Below, piece after piece: positions 43,001-58,000 of a stretch of DNA of 64,000 nt (the first letter of the stretch is position 1; each line of letters starts with the position of its first letter). Below the pieces are notes generated by a model. It did not search any database. It saw nothing but the letters and a program-made list of their open reading frames with translations, and was not told the DNA's origin. Made by a program: the position numbers and the translations under genes. Where the stretch lies: positions 25,305,231-25,369,230 of the forward strand of contig OX421500.1 of assembly GCA_949126835.1 (NCBI GenBank), read 5' to 3'. Source of the DNA: Anisus vortex (taxonomy: Eukaryota; Mollusca; Gastropoda; Planorbidae).

Positions 43001-46000
43001 TACTTCTGACTTTTACAAGGAAATCCAACCTGGTATAATTGTTTCCTCTGATACACTAAGTGTGACTAGAGAATACAGCAACAACAAAACTATGGTGGTT
43101 GCAGGCTTCCCTTCTGGTAAAGAAACATGTAGCCTAGTTAGATAGACTGCTATATATGTATAGGCCTGAGTTACTAAACATCTGTATATAAATATAATAA
43201 AATAATGCTGTACCAAAATAAATATATAATTAAACTACATAAATATGTAATAATGATAAATATATTTTTTTAAGGAGATTTTGCAATGGAATTAATAATG
43301 ACCAGAATGTTAAGATTGTATTACAATTTTCAGGATTATCCATTAAAGTCTATGTTGCTGTCAAGAGTCTCTTAATTGAAGTCACTGTTCCCAAGGAATT
43401 GCAAAACTCAACTCAAGGTTTAATGGGAAATTTCAATGGAAATATCAGTGATGACTTTACTTTGCCAAATGGAACAGTTTTATCGGCAAATATCAGTGAA
43501 AGAGAAATTTATCATCATTTTGCCAAAGCATGTAAGTTTTCTTAGTTTTTTATTTATTTATAAAAGTAAAAATTTATTTCAGAAAAGAATTGAAATTGTT
43601 TCAAATGTTAGTTATTCATTTTTTTTAAGTTCTAAGTTTATACTATACCTCTTCAATGTAATTTAAACAGGGGCAGTTAACTCATCAAACAGTGTATTTA
43701 CATACCAGCCGGGTGATACAACTGAAACCTATCAACATCCAGAGTTTGAGCCCTTTTACAGAGATGAAGCAGATCCAGCAGCTTTAGTTAAGGCCAAAGT
43801 CCTGTGTGGAGAGACTGATGATGCCTGTATATTTGATTACCTTGTTACTAATGATACAGACTTTGCAACAACAACTAAACAGGCTAATGAGGAAACGGCT
43901 GCTGTTATGATAAGCTTAGGTAATTATTTTGATTTTTTCAAACAATTAGATTGTTGCAAGTTTTTGAATATTTTAAATTTGCATGTCTAAAGCTATGGCT
44001 TATAAATATAAAAAAAACACCTTGAAAATTTAGGTTGATAACTTTATATATACAAATAATGTCTTGTATGTTTTGGGTTTAGTGTGGAATATTTTTGAGG
44101 ATACAAAATATATAATAAAATTTAAAACAATAATATCACTTTCTATCCATGAGAGTCTAGCTCATATGTTAGCTCAAATATTAAGCAATTGGTTTTATGA
44201 ATTGTGGTATTATCTTATAAGATGCTTCTTTTATACATATGATTATTGAGTGCTATGTTTATTTATGATTTTAGTTTAGTCTTGCATTGAAATAAGGGTT
44301 TTAATGATATTAAGTTGTGGGTCTTCATGTCTATGAATTCTCTTTTTGCATACAGAATATGTTTATTTTTTCTTGTATGTTTGAGAATTTAAATATATGT
44401 ATTAATTTTTTCTTTTATGTTTGAGAATTTAAATATATGCTTTATTTTGTATTTTTTATTTATGTGTTTTATTTTCACATTGCTTTATCAAATTTTTTTT
44501 ATGTTTAAATTTTTTTTAAATTTAATTACAAGTTTTCCTTGAATAAAACGCCTGGTCTTTTATATTTAACTTGTATTTATGGATGGATAGAAACTATCAT
44601 GCTACATTATATATTTTTTTTTACTTTTAAGGTCTTTGTTTAATATTTCAATATTTTATCTTCTATACTTACAGCCAATAGTCCAATATTTCAGTATTTT
44701 ATCTTCTATACTTACAGCCAATAGTCCAATATTTCAGTATTTTATCTTCTATACTTACAGCCAATAGTCCAATATTTCAGTATTTTATCTTCTATACTTC
44801 AAGCCAATAGTCCAATATTTTAGTATTTTATCTTCTATACTTCCAGCCAATAGTCCTCCAACAATACAGATTCCAAATGAAAGTCTGGACAGTAATGGAT
44901 TTTGGTTTGTTGGCAATGAAATAGCTTCAACTTTACACATCATTGTTGATGATGAAGATGGTGATAATGTAACTGTGGAAATTCTGGGCAACATTACTGG
45001 AGTCAGTGTCAATAAAACTGGATTCATCACATACATACCTGACTTGAAAAAGCCATTCTTACTTACGTAAGCTTAGCTTTTTCAAATTTTGTTCAGCTTG
45101 TATAAGGACATCAAACATTAGCTTTGCTTTTAACGTTTTGTTATATTCCATTTCAAATTATTTTACTGTAGAGCAAGAGCAGTAGATTCAAAGGGAAGCT
45201 ACTCTCCAGATGTTTACATCCCAATTTTAATTTGTCCAAATTGTAATAACCATGGCACTTGTGATACCAAGAGTGTTAGAGAAGAATATGAAAGTGGAAA
45301 GTTTAAAATTCTTAGTTGTGCCTGTTTGCCAGCATACACAGGTATGATTTCAGGAAACAAACAAACAGTAAAAAAATTTAATAAACTATAAAATGACAAT
45401 ATAATAAGTTAATATAAAACTAACAATTTAGAATTACCTTTCATTTCATAATAATATTTCCATAATATAAAAACACTTATTGAATTAATAGATAAAATGA
45501 TACAAATTTCAAATATATAAATATGACAGAGTTGATGAAAAATAATTTCAGGAAGAGATTGTGAATCAGAAGTTGATGGCTGTGCCAACCAACCTTGTTT
45601 TAAAGGACAGACTTGTTCTGATTTGTCAGCAGCTGACCAAGGCAATAGTACTGTAGGATATGTGTGTGGTCCTTGTCCTACTGGATATGAAGCTATGATG
45701 AAGACCTGTGTAGGTTAGTAACTGACAATGTCAAAATAGCCTACATATATTATTTTTCCTTCAAAGTCTTAGAAATGTTAAGATTTAATTATTTTATATA
45801 TTACATACTCTGTGACATAACTAACCATAATAATATATAATATACAGTCAAGTGCAGAAAAGTGTGTCCAAATTAAATATATATTTTTTTTTCAGTGACT
45901 TTAATTTCTAGTGTTTGCTTTTTTATATATATTAAAGTACCATAGTTTACCAATGCAGGTAATCTCTAACTGAAGACTTGGTCTATAACATAACATTCTA

Positions 46001-49000
46001 GGCTTTATATTTTCTAGTACTTTGTATAGCACCAAAGAGCACTGTCTACAATATTCTCTTTTGTTATATTGCAAACAGAACATTCTTTTCAGTAGCCACA
46101 CAACCTCTTACTAATACATGAGCCTCTAACCTTCAGAACAACTATCAAATGCTCCATCATCATTCAATATTGCATGACAACTAATTTTTATTTTATGTTA
46201 TAAATTTTGTAATTGATTCTGCATGAGATTCATATGAAATTTTATTTGAACTTCAGATATTGATGAATGTACAAACACCAAAACCTGTGATCATTTATGT
46301 TTGAATACAGAAGGATCTTATGTTTGTTCCTGTAGAAATGGTTTCAGGCTTGATAAAACAAATAACAAATCTTGTACAGGTAAGTGTTTGAGTCTCTTTA
46401 AAATAGTACAATTGTATAAATATTTGAATAGAATATTGTACCAGTGTAGTTTTAGATATATTGTTAGAGCTTCCTCTTGAGTTGCACACAGCTACAGAGA
46501 GTACCCAAGATGGCATCAGTTGATCCAATGTTTTCTCACACTGTCTATAACATCAGTAGTACATACATACACACAATCTGCTGCAGGGTCTAGTAAAAAT
46601 CTATGTTGACTATCCATGCACTATTCTGATGTCCAGATATTAATAAATGTGAAGATCTATGTTGACTATCCATGTACTATTCTGATGTCCAGATATTAAT
46701 GAATGTGAAGATCTATGTCAACTATCCATGTACTATTCTGATGTCCAGATATTAATGAATGTGAAGATCTATGTTGACTATCCATGCACTATTCTGATGT
46801 CCAGATATTAATGAATGTGAAGATCTATGTTGACTATCCATGCTTTATTCTGATGTCCAGATATTAATGAATGTGAAGATCTATGTTGACTATCCATTAG
46901 GGCGTCCAAAAAAAATGAAGTTTTGAAATGTTGATGTCTCACCCCACAGAATATGTCTGTATGGTAACAGTAGTTAACCTGCAAAATTTCAGCTCATTTG
47001 GACAATGTTTAGAGGTCCCCCAAGAGGTTTAAAGTTCCAGATTTTGGTATAAAATCATTCGCGGTCAAATCTAATACAGCGTTAATGTTGCATTATATGC
47101 GAAACTGATATATTAAGTAACAAATTGATGCTTAGCATTGTTTATTATATTAAATGAAACAAAATATATAAGTCTTGAATGGTTTATATTTTTAAATTTG
47201 AAATTTAAGTAAAAAATTATGAAAAACAATGTTTTATTCATTTTGTCAAGTTAATTCTTGAAAGAATGTCAATCTGCTTGAAAAATAATAATAAGCAATG
47301 CAATTAAGCATACCTAATATTTATCTTGTACTTTGTACAGTAGGGTAGAACAAATGTTTAAAAAGTTCTTCAAATTTAAATTTTAGCCAGCTGTTTACGA
47401 TTACACTCTGCAAAATTTGTCCGATGTTTGTCAACCACTTGGAGCAAAAATTGTTTTTGTTCTTCGTCCTTGGTGATACTGTCATTGAAATTTTGTATCA
47501 ATGCTACACTCTGCACAGTCATTGATACAAGCCAGATTCTTTACAAAATCTGCTGCAACTTTAAAAGATGGTGTATCTGACCATGCTTCAAAAGGAACAT
47601 CTAGAAAACTGGCATCAATGTTGGATGTTTAAAAAAATGTGGTAGAAGCATGCAAATCAACAACATTTTTTGGTAGTGTTTTTATGAGATGCGGTCCACG
47701 TTCTGATTGCATTGTCCGAACAAGGCCAGTTTTTTCTCTGCCCGACAAAAGGGTTGAAAATAACGCAAGCGTCGACAGTTCCGGACACAAGTACCACGAG
47801 TGACGCACCATCATTTTCAATCCAGTCGATCAAAGAACAGCATCATCATATTCGTATAAACGCTGTATCAACAAGATATCATTCACAGGTGCATCTGCGG
47901 TGAGCCTGCATGAAAACCATGATTGAAGATAAACACCTATGGTAAACCGATTAAAGCGCTGAATACCTTGTAATTCTCGAGCTGTTAACTGAAAGATGGT
48001 TTCGTTGCCTGCAAACAATAGTTCGATTTTCAATGCATAGATTGCTTTCGCCATCCACCTTGCCCTTTGATAAATTCTTTAATCGAATCGGACACGATTA
48101 TCAAAGGGGCGGATCTGGCTTCGGGTGTGTGGTTTAATTCTGGCCATTTTTCTCGAAACCTCTTAAATACAAAATCTCTGGTTCAGTGGATGGTCCAAGA
48201 CAAACATTGAATGCATCGGAAAGGAGTACTTCCAACATGTGATGACGGCATGCCATCCATAATAGATTACGTATCAAGGCTACTTCTAACAGAGTGCAAG
48301 CTCCATTGAGTCTTCCAGTATTGGAAGCCGTAGTGTCGAAGCACATGCCGATGACCATAGATTCGCACATCCACAATTTGATATGTTCATATACTGCATC
48401 AGCAGCTGCCCGTCCTGACCCTGACCCGGATGCTAACTTGGGAACACCAAGAAGCTTTGTAGTGCCATCGACAAGTGATGAGAGCAGGACAGGTAATCGA
48501 TCGACGTTGTTGGTAACCTCTCCGGTAACATCGGGCAATAGCTTACCATCCCAATGAACAATTGATTTTGAGGGAATATAGTCTTCTTTTATACGTGCTG
48601 CAGCTTGTTGACGACGAAGCTTGCGATGACGATGCATTGTGCTCTTGGAAAATACTGTGTCAGATGTCGGAACACCAGCTTCGTTGAATGCGGATGCAAG
48701 TATCATTGTAGATTTTCTAATGCTGATGTTCGTTCTGTCCAGGACTGCAGCAACTTTTGGCGATATGATGCTTCGTCTGCGATGTCGTGTTGCAGAATTT
48801 GTTTTGCTTGAGGATGCTGATTGGATGACAAATTCTTCATCAGGTTCTGCATCGTCACTGGAATCCCGACAAATGAATGATGTTATTGAATGTGTGTCTG
48901 TGTCACTGTCAGAACCACCTACATCCAGTTGCTGTTCTATGTCTACAGCTGACTCTACACTTGAACCTGATGGTAACCCATGGTGACGGCACTGTGATGT

Positions 49001-52000
49001 AGCATCTTTTGCTGCATCACCAACATCCCTGATAAATTGTTTCTGACGCTCAGCAACTCGTTTTTCTTTAGCAGCAAGCTTTTTGTCCACAGATCCAATT
49101 GATCCTGTTCTTGATTATCGTTGCAACTTCAAAAACTGCCTGTCTTCATCATTTTTTATCAGCTGTTCAGAGTTGGCATGGCTAATGTCAAAAAGATTAC
49201 TCAACTTCTCGGTGTATTCTTTTTGGTTCATTTGATCGGTTGAGTTGTTACGCTTACGGTGCTTCGTCAAACGAACTTGTTCTGCATGATCTTCTGTAGG
49301 ATGTGCTGCTTTTGTCGTACAGGCAGTCGTGATTTCATTCAGAAGGGCAACAGTTGATCATGTACTTGCTGTGCAGCTGTATTAATGTTTAGCTTCTGTT
49401 GACGGTGATAATATACAAAAATTTTCATGACATCGAGGCCCGACGGGAGGCGAGCACCTGATATAGTTTCTTTTGGAAAACCGATAAGCCAGATGTTATT
49501 ATTGCTTCTTGTTATTTTAGATTTAGCAGCTGCCACAGCCATACCGTAAAAAAATAATATACATCACATTGATTTTATATTAGGTAATAATCACAGCTTG
49601 TTAAGTAGTTTTATAGCACTAGACTATGCACAAGTTTTGCACATTAGGTATTTTATGTTTTCTCGCATTTATTACATTCTCTAATTAAGAATCACACAAT
49701 TTCAACTCTAGTTAATGGTAGCAATGAGGTAAATATAAGTATATTTAAACTTCATTTTATTCATATATGGCATGCAAAAACTGCAAGTTATTTGAGCCAC
49801 GATTCGTCTGGATTTTTATGTTGGCCTAATACTGGAATTTTAAAAGCTCTTGGGGGACCTCTAAATGTTGTTCAAATGAGCTACAACTTCACCAATTCAC
49901 TCATTGTACCCAAGAGACACATTTTAGGGGGTGAGACACCAAAGATTAAAAAAAAAATTTTTTTCGAGCATTTCTGGGACGCCCTACTATCCATGCTTTA
50001 TTCTGATGTCCAGATTTAATGAATGTGAAGATCTATGTTGACTATCCATGCTTTATTCTGATGTCCAGATATTAATGAATGTGAAGAAAGATCATCCAAC
50101 TGTAAACATCAATGCATAAATAATGAAGGAAACTATACTTGTGCCTGTTATACTGGATACACTCTGGATGCAGATGGATTCACTTGTAATATAGGTAAAA
50201 ATACACTTAACTAATGCATCATTTTTTTTATTTTCTATAATTAATTTGTATGCAGCTTTTTAGATAGACATTGCAACTATATTTAATACAGCAGTGTTAT
50301 ATATATATATATATATATAGTTCATGTTTCAGAGTTTTATTTGTTTACATTGCAGATGAGACTATGAGGGTACAATGTTATGATTGTCAACAAGTTTGCA
50401 TAGCTGGTGAGAATGTGACTTGTGGATGTAAACTTGGATACGAACTTAAACCTCAGTCAATTAATGATTGTCAAGGTAAATTACAATTAAATATCTTTTA
50501 AACAGGAACAGAATTTGACATTGATTTTTGTTTGTACTGTTCATGAAATTTAAATACAACTTGTAGAAGTTTGGTAACAATAAAACAAACAATGTTACAA
50601 ATCGTTATTACATTATCACATATTTCTTTTCATTTTTCACGTAAAATATCTCTAATCTAAATAATGGATACTAACCCATTATATCTACATGAAAAACAAA
50701 AAAGATTAGCAAAGCATACACAAAAAAAACTTATTTCACCATTTATACATAGAATGGACTAAATATGCAGATTTAGTGTTTGATGGGGCAGGAACTTTGT
50801 ATGTTGTTTGAGCTCCTCTTATAAATACTGTAAAACATTTTCTCTAATTTAGTAATTCAATGCTAATACTTTTACCTTCATGTTATCAATTTCAACTTTT
50901 ATAGTTTAAAAGTATGTTATTAATTACATTAATTCTTATATCCAATGTTATTCTAGATGTTAATGAGTGTAAATTGGGCAATCAGCCATGTAACCAGGTT
51001 TGCAACAATTTAGATGGTTCTTATGAATGTTCGTGTTTTACTGGATACAAACTGGCTTCTGACAAAGTTTCCTGTACTGGTAAGTAACAGCACACATTAT
51101 TTCATAAGCAAAACATTTGTTTTAGTAAATCTTGGCTTCTAAAAGTAAGTTTTGGCATTGTGTTGGCTATATAAAAACTCTGATACTATAGAAGCAGAAA
51201 TATGGATGATGGTAATTTTTAAACTCTGTCTTTCCACGTTATGACATTTATAGTCACATGCTCATTGTGTTCTATGTAGACAATTGAGGATTTCATAGAA
51301 AAGTTAACAGGAACTCCAACATAATATTCTAAGTGTTGCTTACGTCTACACCAACTTGATTCCATTCAGTTGCATGAATAATGAACAGTCTTTAAAAAAG
51401 TGCAATTCTGTCTTTTGTTTAAATATTATATATATGTTATTTTAAAATCAGCATGGGAAACACCTTACTATGGTCAATATTATGTATATGTTATTTAAAA
51501 TAAGCATGTGAAACACCTTACTATGGTCAATATTATGTATATGTTATTTAAAATAAGCATGTGAAACACCTTACTATGGTCAATATTATGTATATGTTAT
51601 TTAAAATAAGCATGTGAAACACCTTACTATGGTCAATATTATGTATATGTTATTTAAAATAAGCATGTGAAACACCTTACTATGGTCAATATTATGTAGG
51701 CCTATATGTTATTTAAAATCAGCATGTGAAACACCTTACTATGGTCAAAACTGTGCAAGTACATGTCAATGTAATGGAAGAGGAGTCTGCAATCCAATAA
51801 GAGGCTGTGTATGTAATGAGAACTGGACAGGAGATAATTGTGAAGTTGATGTAGATGAATGTCTGCAGCCGACTTCCTGTGCTCTGGGATTGGTGTGTAT
51901 GAACATTATAGGATCATTTAAGTGTGTTTGTCCATCAGGATACAAGATGAACAACACTCAATGTACAGGTGAGGAGAATAAGGAAATTTGAACTTTGTGT

Positions 52001-55000
52001 CCTAGCAAATTTACTAATGATGCACAAGTTTTATAATTGTTATTTCTTATTTCTAGTATCATTCAATAAGCTTGAAGTCCATTTAAAGAAGGGGGTATAT
52101 TTTGTCATCCTTTTTTTAAATATTATTATTTGTATAAGCCAATTCTAATTCTATTTTTACATTAACATTAGGTAAGTTTAGTGGTTGGAAATACCTGTAA
52201 TAATTCATTTAACTGTATAGTTCAGTAGAAAATTATATTTGATTGACTTAATTTATTATTGTATTTCCAATCTCTAGACATCAATGAATGTACAGATCCA
52301 ACAGTTAACACTACATGTGACCTAAGTGTTCAGATTTGTGTTAACAACATTGGTAGTTATAGCTGTGAATGTAAAAAAGGATATGCAAGAAATGGTGCTG
52401 GTGTTTGTATAGGTAAGTGCATACTCACATTTGAACACTGAGCTATATATACATGGAGTGCTCTAGCAATTATAATGGAGAAGAAAAAATGGGAGAAAAT
52501 GTGGACTTTTAAATATAGATAAGTGCACTGTATGGCACTGAGCTATATATACATGGAAGTACCAAAAATTAAAAAACTTTTCATAATTGCGTCATTGAAA
52601 TTTGATAAAAATGAACTCTTTCATACTGAACATACATTATATATATATATATATATAAGCTTATACTCTCTTATACGAGTAAAATGTTTTAATTTTAATG
52701 AGTACCGGTTTCATTAATTTAATGGCGAAGTCAAAAGATGAAATGGTTGATGATTTTTCTGGATAATGCTTTGAATACCACATTATAATATATATGCTAA
52801 CTGATTAAGTAATTTTAAAGAATATTTATTATTTGGACATGTATATATAGCTCAGTGCCATACAGTGCACTTATATATATTTTAAAAGTCCGCATTTTCT
52901 CCTATAATTTACTTCCTTTGAGCACTCCATATATTATAGCTCAGTGCATTTGAGCCCATAATCCCCTGTGAAGTATTTTGAAATGTGCATGTTAATGAGC
53001 TATCATTTTTAAGCATTAAAATTTGTTGGTGTTGAAGGTTTCTAAATTTATAATAATAAAACATTTTTGAAGTATGTTTAATTATTTATTTTTTTATGTT
53101 TGATAGTTTATTTTAATTTTAATGTAAAGCATCATTTTAGGTGTACAGTCAATAAAGTATAGATGTATTTCATTTCATTCTGTTTTTTTTCTAGTGCGAT
53201 ATAAAATCACATACAGTATAACATATTTTCAGACATAGATGAGTGTAGCAATGACATAGATATGTGTGAGCAGTCTTGTGAAAACAAACCAGGAAGCTAT
53301 AATTGTTTATGCTACCAAGGTTTTTCTCTTGATGATGACAGAAAATCTTGTGTAAAAGGTAAAAACACAGAAACTTGATTATTGATCTCTATATTATAGC
53401 ATAAAGCCTAAATCTTATAACTTATAATGATTACATTTCCTCCTTCACATAGAACAATGCACCATATTTCAGTTATAGGAATACAGGGTGGGCCAATAAA
53501 ATGCCAATAAATATAGGCTTACTGTGGAGGAGAGAGTGAAGACCGAGGAAGCATATTTGGAATTAAAATCGGTAACCGATTTTCTTGGTGATTCCTCAAG
53601 ACGCATCCTCACGGCGTCAGTGTTGATGGCTGTTTTTGCAGACATTGGCCTACCACTATGTTCTTTGATAGCATTGGTCAAAAGTCCTGTTACCCTGAAC
53701 TTCTGCAGAAGACGTCTGATTGTGAGTCTACCTGGAGGAATTCTTCCCGGAAAGTCAATTGTGAATCGTCGCTCAGTGTTGGTTACCGATTTTAATTCCA
53801 AATATGCTTCCACGGTCTTCACTCTCTCCTCCACAGCATATTGTTTTCTATCCATTGGGGTGAGAATTTCGTGTTTCGTTGTTAATATTCCTGAAAATGA
53901 AACAAAAATCTTTGTAATTTTGAAAATTATAAGAATATAAAAAGTGGTAACATTTTATTGGCCCACCCTGTATATAGTAGGCTACTCAACTTCTAAACAG
54001 AATAAACGTAACACACCCAAATAGCAATAGACATTGTCTTCACCTTAATGAAACAATAGAACATTTCCTATTTTGAATGCCCCAAGCTAACCAAACTCAG
54101 ACATTACTCTCCCTCAACCTATCATTACTAACAAACTATAATGCAATACTGAACAACTAAAAAAGACATGTAAATATGTTGTTTTGGTAATAACTAAAAG
54201 ATAACTAATAATTCCTCAGACTTACTGATAAAAGAATAGAAATAATCACACGTAATATAAGAAGAAGATATAAACTAGTAGCATTACACAATACTCTTCT
54301 GTATAGCAGGAGCGACTGTAACATTTAAAATAAGATTAGGCAAACTATAATTATTTTCTTGTTGTTTTTTTCAGTGAAAGATCCCTGTGCTTCTGCCAAT
54401 ATAAACTGTAGCTATGGATGTAGAATAAGTTCTAATGAGGAAAAAGAGTGTTTTTGTCCAAGAGGTTATAACTTAGTTGGACAAGAGAAGTGTGAAGGTA
54501 ACAAAAGAAATATTTCTACTCAGTTACAGAAATAATTGGCAATTCTTGAGATAAAATCACCATTTTATGCAGGTCTAAATGATTGAAAATAATGTTTAAA
54601 TTATTGATTAAATTGCAAAAGTTTTAAGCAAATGTCTTTATTTTTTTTTTCATTCCAAATATTTATGAAGCTATATTTTTATAATATTTTAAAAGCACAG
54701 TTGAATTGATGTATAAGATTAACATAGAAACAATGATTTAAATAACAAAGATAAAATATATGTTAACAGATAACTTCTGTAAAATTTATTCTGACCAGAA
54801 GATAAAATATATGTTAACAGATAACTTCTGTAAAATTTACTCTGACCAGAAGATATAATATATGTTAACAGATAACTTGTGTAAAATTTACACTGACTAG
54901 AAGATGTTTATTTTGTCTATTAGACATCAATGAATGTGCTTCCGATGATAAGAATTTATGTTCCAACAAAAATGGTTGTGTCAACACGAACGGAAGTTTT

Positions 55001-58000
55001 GCTTGTTCCTGTGAAACTGGATTTAGACTGGACAATGACAAGAGAACTTGCATTGGTTAGTACATCCATACTCTCTGATTTGAGCTATTTGTGATTACCA
55101 GTAAATGTATTACCGTTTGCTGATTGCCATCACAGTTGTTTTTTTTTGTGGGGTACATGTAACATATCTCACAGACAGATGTTAAAATTATTAACCATCC
55201 ATTAAATCACACCAGTTTGTTCATGTATTAGATATTGACAGAAAAAAAATCCATTTCTGAGCCCTTTTATAAATGTATCTTTAAGATTACTTGCAACATT
55301 TTAATTAGCTTTAAAATACTTCATAATGTCTGCTTAAATTTTATATTTTAATAATTTAATTTGCTTAAATTGCAGTATGTCTAAAGTTGATAATTTAAAT
55401 TGCTTAAATTGCAGTATGTCTGGTGTTTATAATTTAGCTTTCTTAAATTGCAGTATGTCTAGTGTTCATAATTTAGCTTTCTTAAAATGCAGTATGTCTA
55501 GTGTTTATAATTTAGCTTTCTTTAATTGCAGTATGTCTAGTGTTCATTTGTTTGCATAAGTTCAGTACAGTAATACTTTGATCTTTTTGATGATTGATTG
55601 TAATTCTTCATTTCTCTAAGTTGTTTTCTTTAGTTTACTATTCTATTCAATGAAATAATTTAAACAACTTTGTATGCAACTTTGTAGAATGCAGTTCAGG
55701 AACATGGGGCCAAAACTGTGCTAACAGCTGTGCATGTGGACAGGGTGCTAATCATTGTGATAGTAAACTTGGTTGCATATGTCAATCTGGTTATACAGGT
55801 ACATTTTACTAGTCAAATTAATCTTTGTAGTGAGATAAATTTAGTTTAATGTAACCATATCACTTTTGAATGAGGTTGAAAATAATATATTTTAGATACA
55901 TTTATTCTTTTTTAATACATTTAAATATTAGAAATGAAAATTTTATATTAAGAACATCAAATCATGTTTTTTTTCATATTTATTGTGATTTTATCAAATC
56001 AGTCAAGCTTTAAACATATTTGTTTTACTTTGACACATTAAATAAAAACCTATCCAAACTATATCCTAATATAGATCAAATAAAAACATGATATACACAA
56101 ACATGATTTGTGTATATAAATAGCTAAGTCCATAAAGTATAAGTTGTTAAAATGGCTTTTTCGTCTTTGCAGAAACATACAACAGATCTTAAATTGAGAC
56201 ATATGTTTTAAATTTGATCTTACTTTAGGAAATTACTGTGAAGTGGATATTGATGAATGTAAAAATGGCATGCTTAGTTGCAACAGCACAGAAACATGTA
56301 CTAACCTACCTGGCACTGCCATCTGCAAATGTCAAAATGGTTATGAAAGAGTCAATGGGACCTGTCAAGGTAAGGAACAAAAAAGATAAAAGGTTATTTA
56401 ATAAAATAATTCAATTCAGGTGGGAAAATTAGTTGAGTTGAAAAGTTAAAAACTAACAGGTTAAAATCCAATGATCTGAAATTCTCTATTTTAATTTTTG
56501 TAAAGATAAAAAAAAAATTTCATTTTTTAAAGACATATTAGTTTATAGAAGAATTATTATTAATCTGTTTTATTACCACGGTTACAATGAGGTTGTGTAT
56601 TACACACAATGTACAGTTTTAATTACTTTCTTAAACAAATTTCATGTAACCTGTGGATTATTATTGTGAAATGCTAACAATAATTTAAATTCTCTCCTGA
56701 CAGAACAAAAAACTTGAGACCCAATCTAAGGTTTTTTTGAAACCAACGTGTCCTAATTTACTTTCATATAAATATACACAACATACTTGTAGGTGTTTAT
56801 TTTAAATAGTGTACAGAGTTATAATGAGTAAAGGAAAAATACTTTAAACCAGAGTTTCCTTCTGGGTTTTGACCTGGTATTGGGGGTCACCTAAGTAGAA
56901 TTAGCAGGCTGCAAAGAGTAAACAATCTATGTCTGATTATTGTGATGTAGATTTACTAGCAATAATACTATAACATGATACTTTATATAACATGATACTT
57001 TATAGAACATGATACTTTATATAACATGATACTTTAAATAACATGATACTCTATATAACATAATACTTTATATAACATGATAATTTATATAACATGATAC
57101 TTTATATAACATGATACTTTATATAACATGATACTTTATATAACATGATACTTTATATAACATGATACTTTATATAACATGATATTTTGTACGAAATAAA
57201 AATTTATGATGTTTGTACCAGATTAAACTTTAATACTTCAAGCATAGATGTTACTATAGCATAGTAAGAACATTAAAGGTGTACAAATTCAGATGTTTTG
57301 TTATTTATAGGATGGTATAGGCAATAAAAATGTTAGTGGTTCACAAATGAAAGGAAAACAAAACTGATTTTCAAAAAACAAAGTTTGGACAATACTACAT
57401 TTTCAATTGTCTAGTAGACTCACAATGATAAGAAACTATTGAACTATGTTTTAAAATGTGTTTTTCAGATATAAATGAATGCAGTGATAAAACTATGAAT
57501 GACTGTAGTCAAGTATGTACAAATCTTAATGGAACCTTTCAGTGTTCTTGTTATGCTGGTTATGTTTATGATGATAAAACACATTCTTGTAAAGGTAAGA
57601 ACATTGAATGTTTCATTGCTAGGATTTTCTAATACATTTTTGTAGTGCATTTTTAATTATTCTTTTGCTTTTTGTATATTATGATTATTGTGCATCTTTA
57701 TTGATCTGTTTGGTTTGAAATATTTTATTTTTTGTTTTTAGGCTTATACAGTTTGCCTTGCCTTCTTTTCTTACTTTTTATGCAAGATTGTTTTTTCATT
57801 TATTTTAGATCAGTAGTTGTAGATGTTTAATGGATATTCAGAGAGGCTCATTCAGATTTTTCATAAATTATTCATACTTTAGGTAAAACAATGTCAAATG
57901 CTTTCTCGTATATTTCACATGATTTTTATAATAATTGTTTGACACACATGTTCAAATCAAGACATTGTACCAATATAATATTCCTAAACAATTACAAAAT

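Larger units (their letters stand above)
46600..50068 (+). repeat. 56-bp minisatellite made from the exon 33 acceptor, split by a transposon
   Basis: Units carry ttctgatgtccag plus the first bases of exon 33 (atattaatgaatgtgaagat). Exon-like starts are at 46637, 46693, 46749, 46805 and 46861 (exact 56-bp spacing), then 50014, then the real 50069. Each decoy would encode DINECEDLC and then a stop, so its use would truncate the protein. The element at 46898-49986 entered one unit and duplicated ctatccat. Confidence 0.92.

Noticed and set aside
48294..48986. Plus-strand frames in the hAT-like element
   Set aside because: They overlap the 318-codon minus frame with catalytic-type motifs and have no domain of their own.
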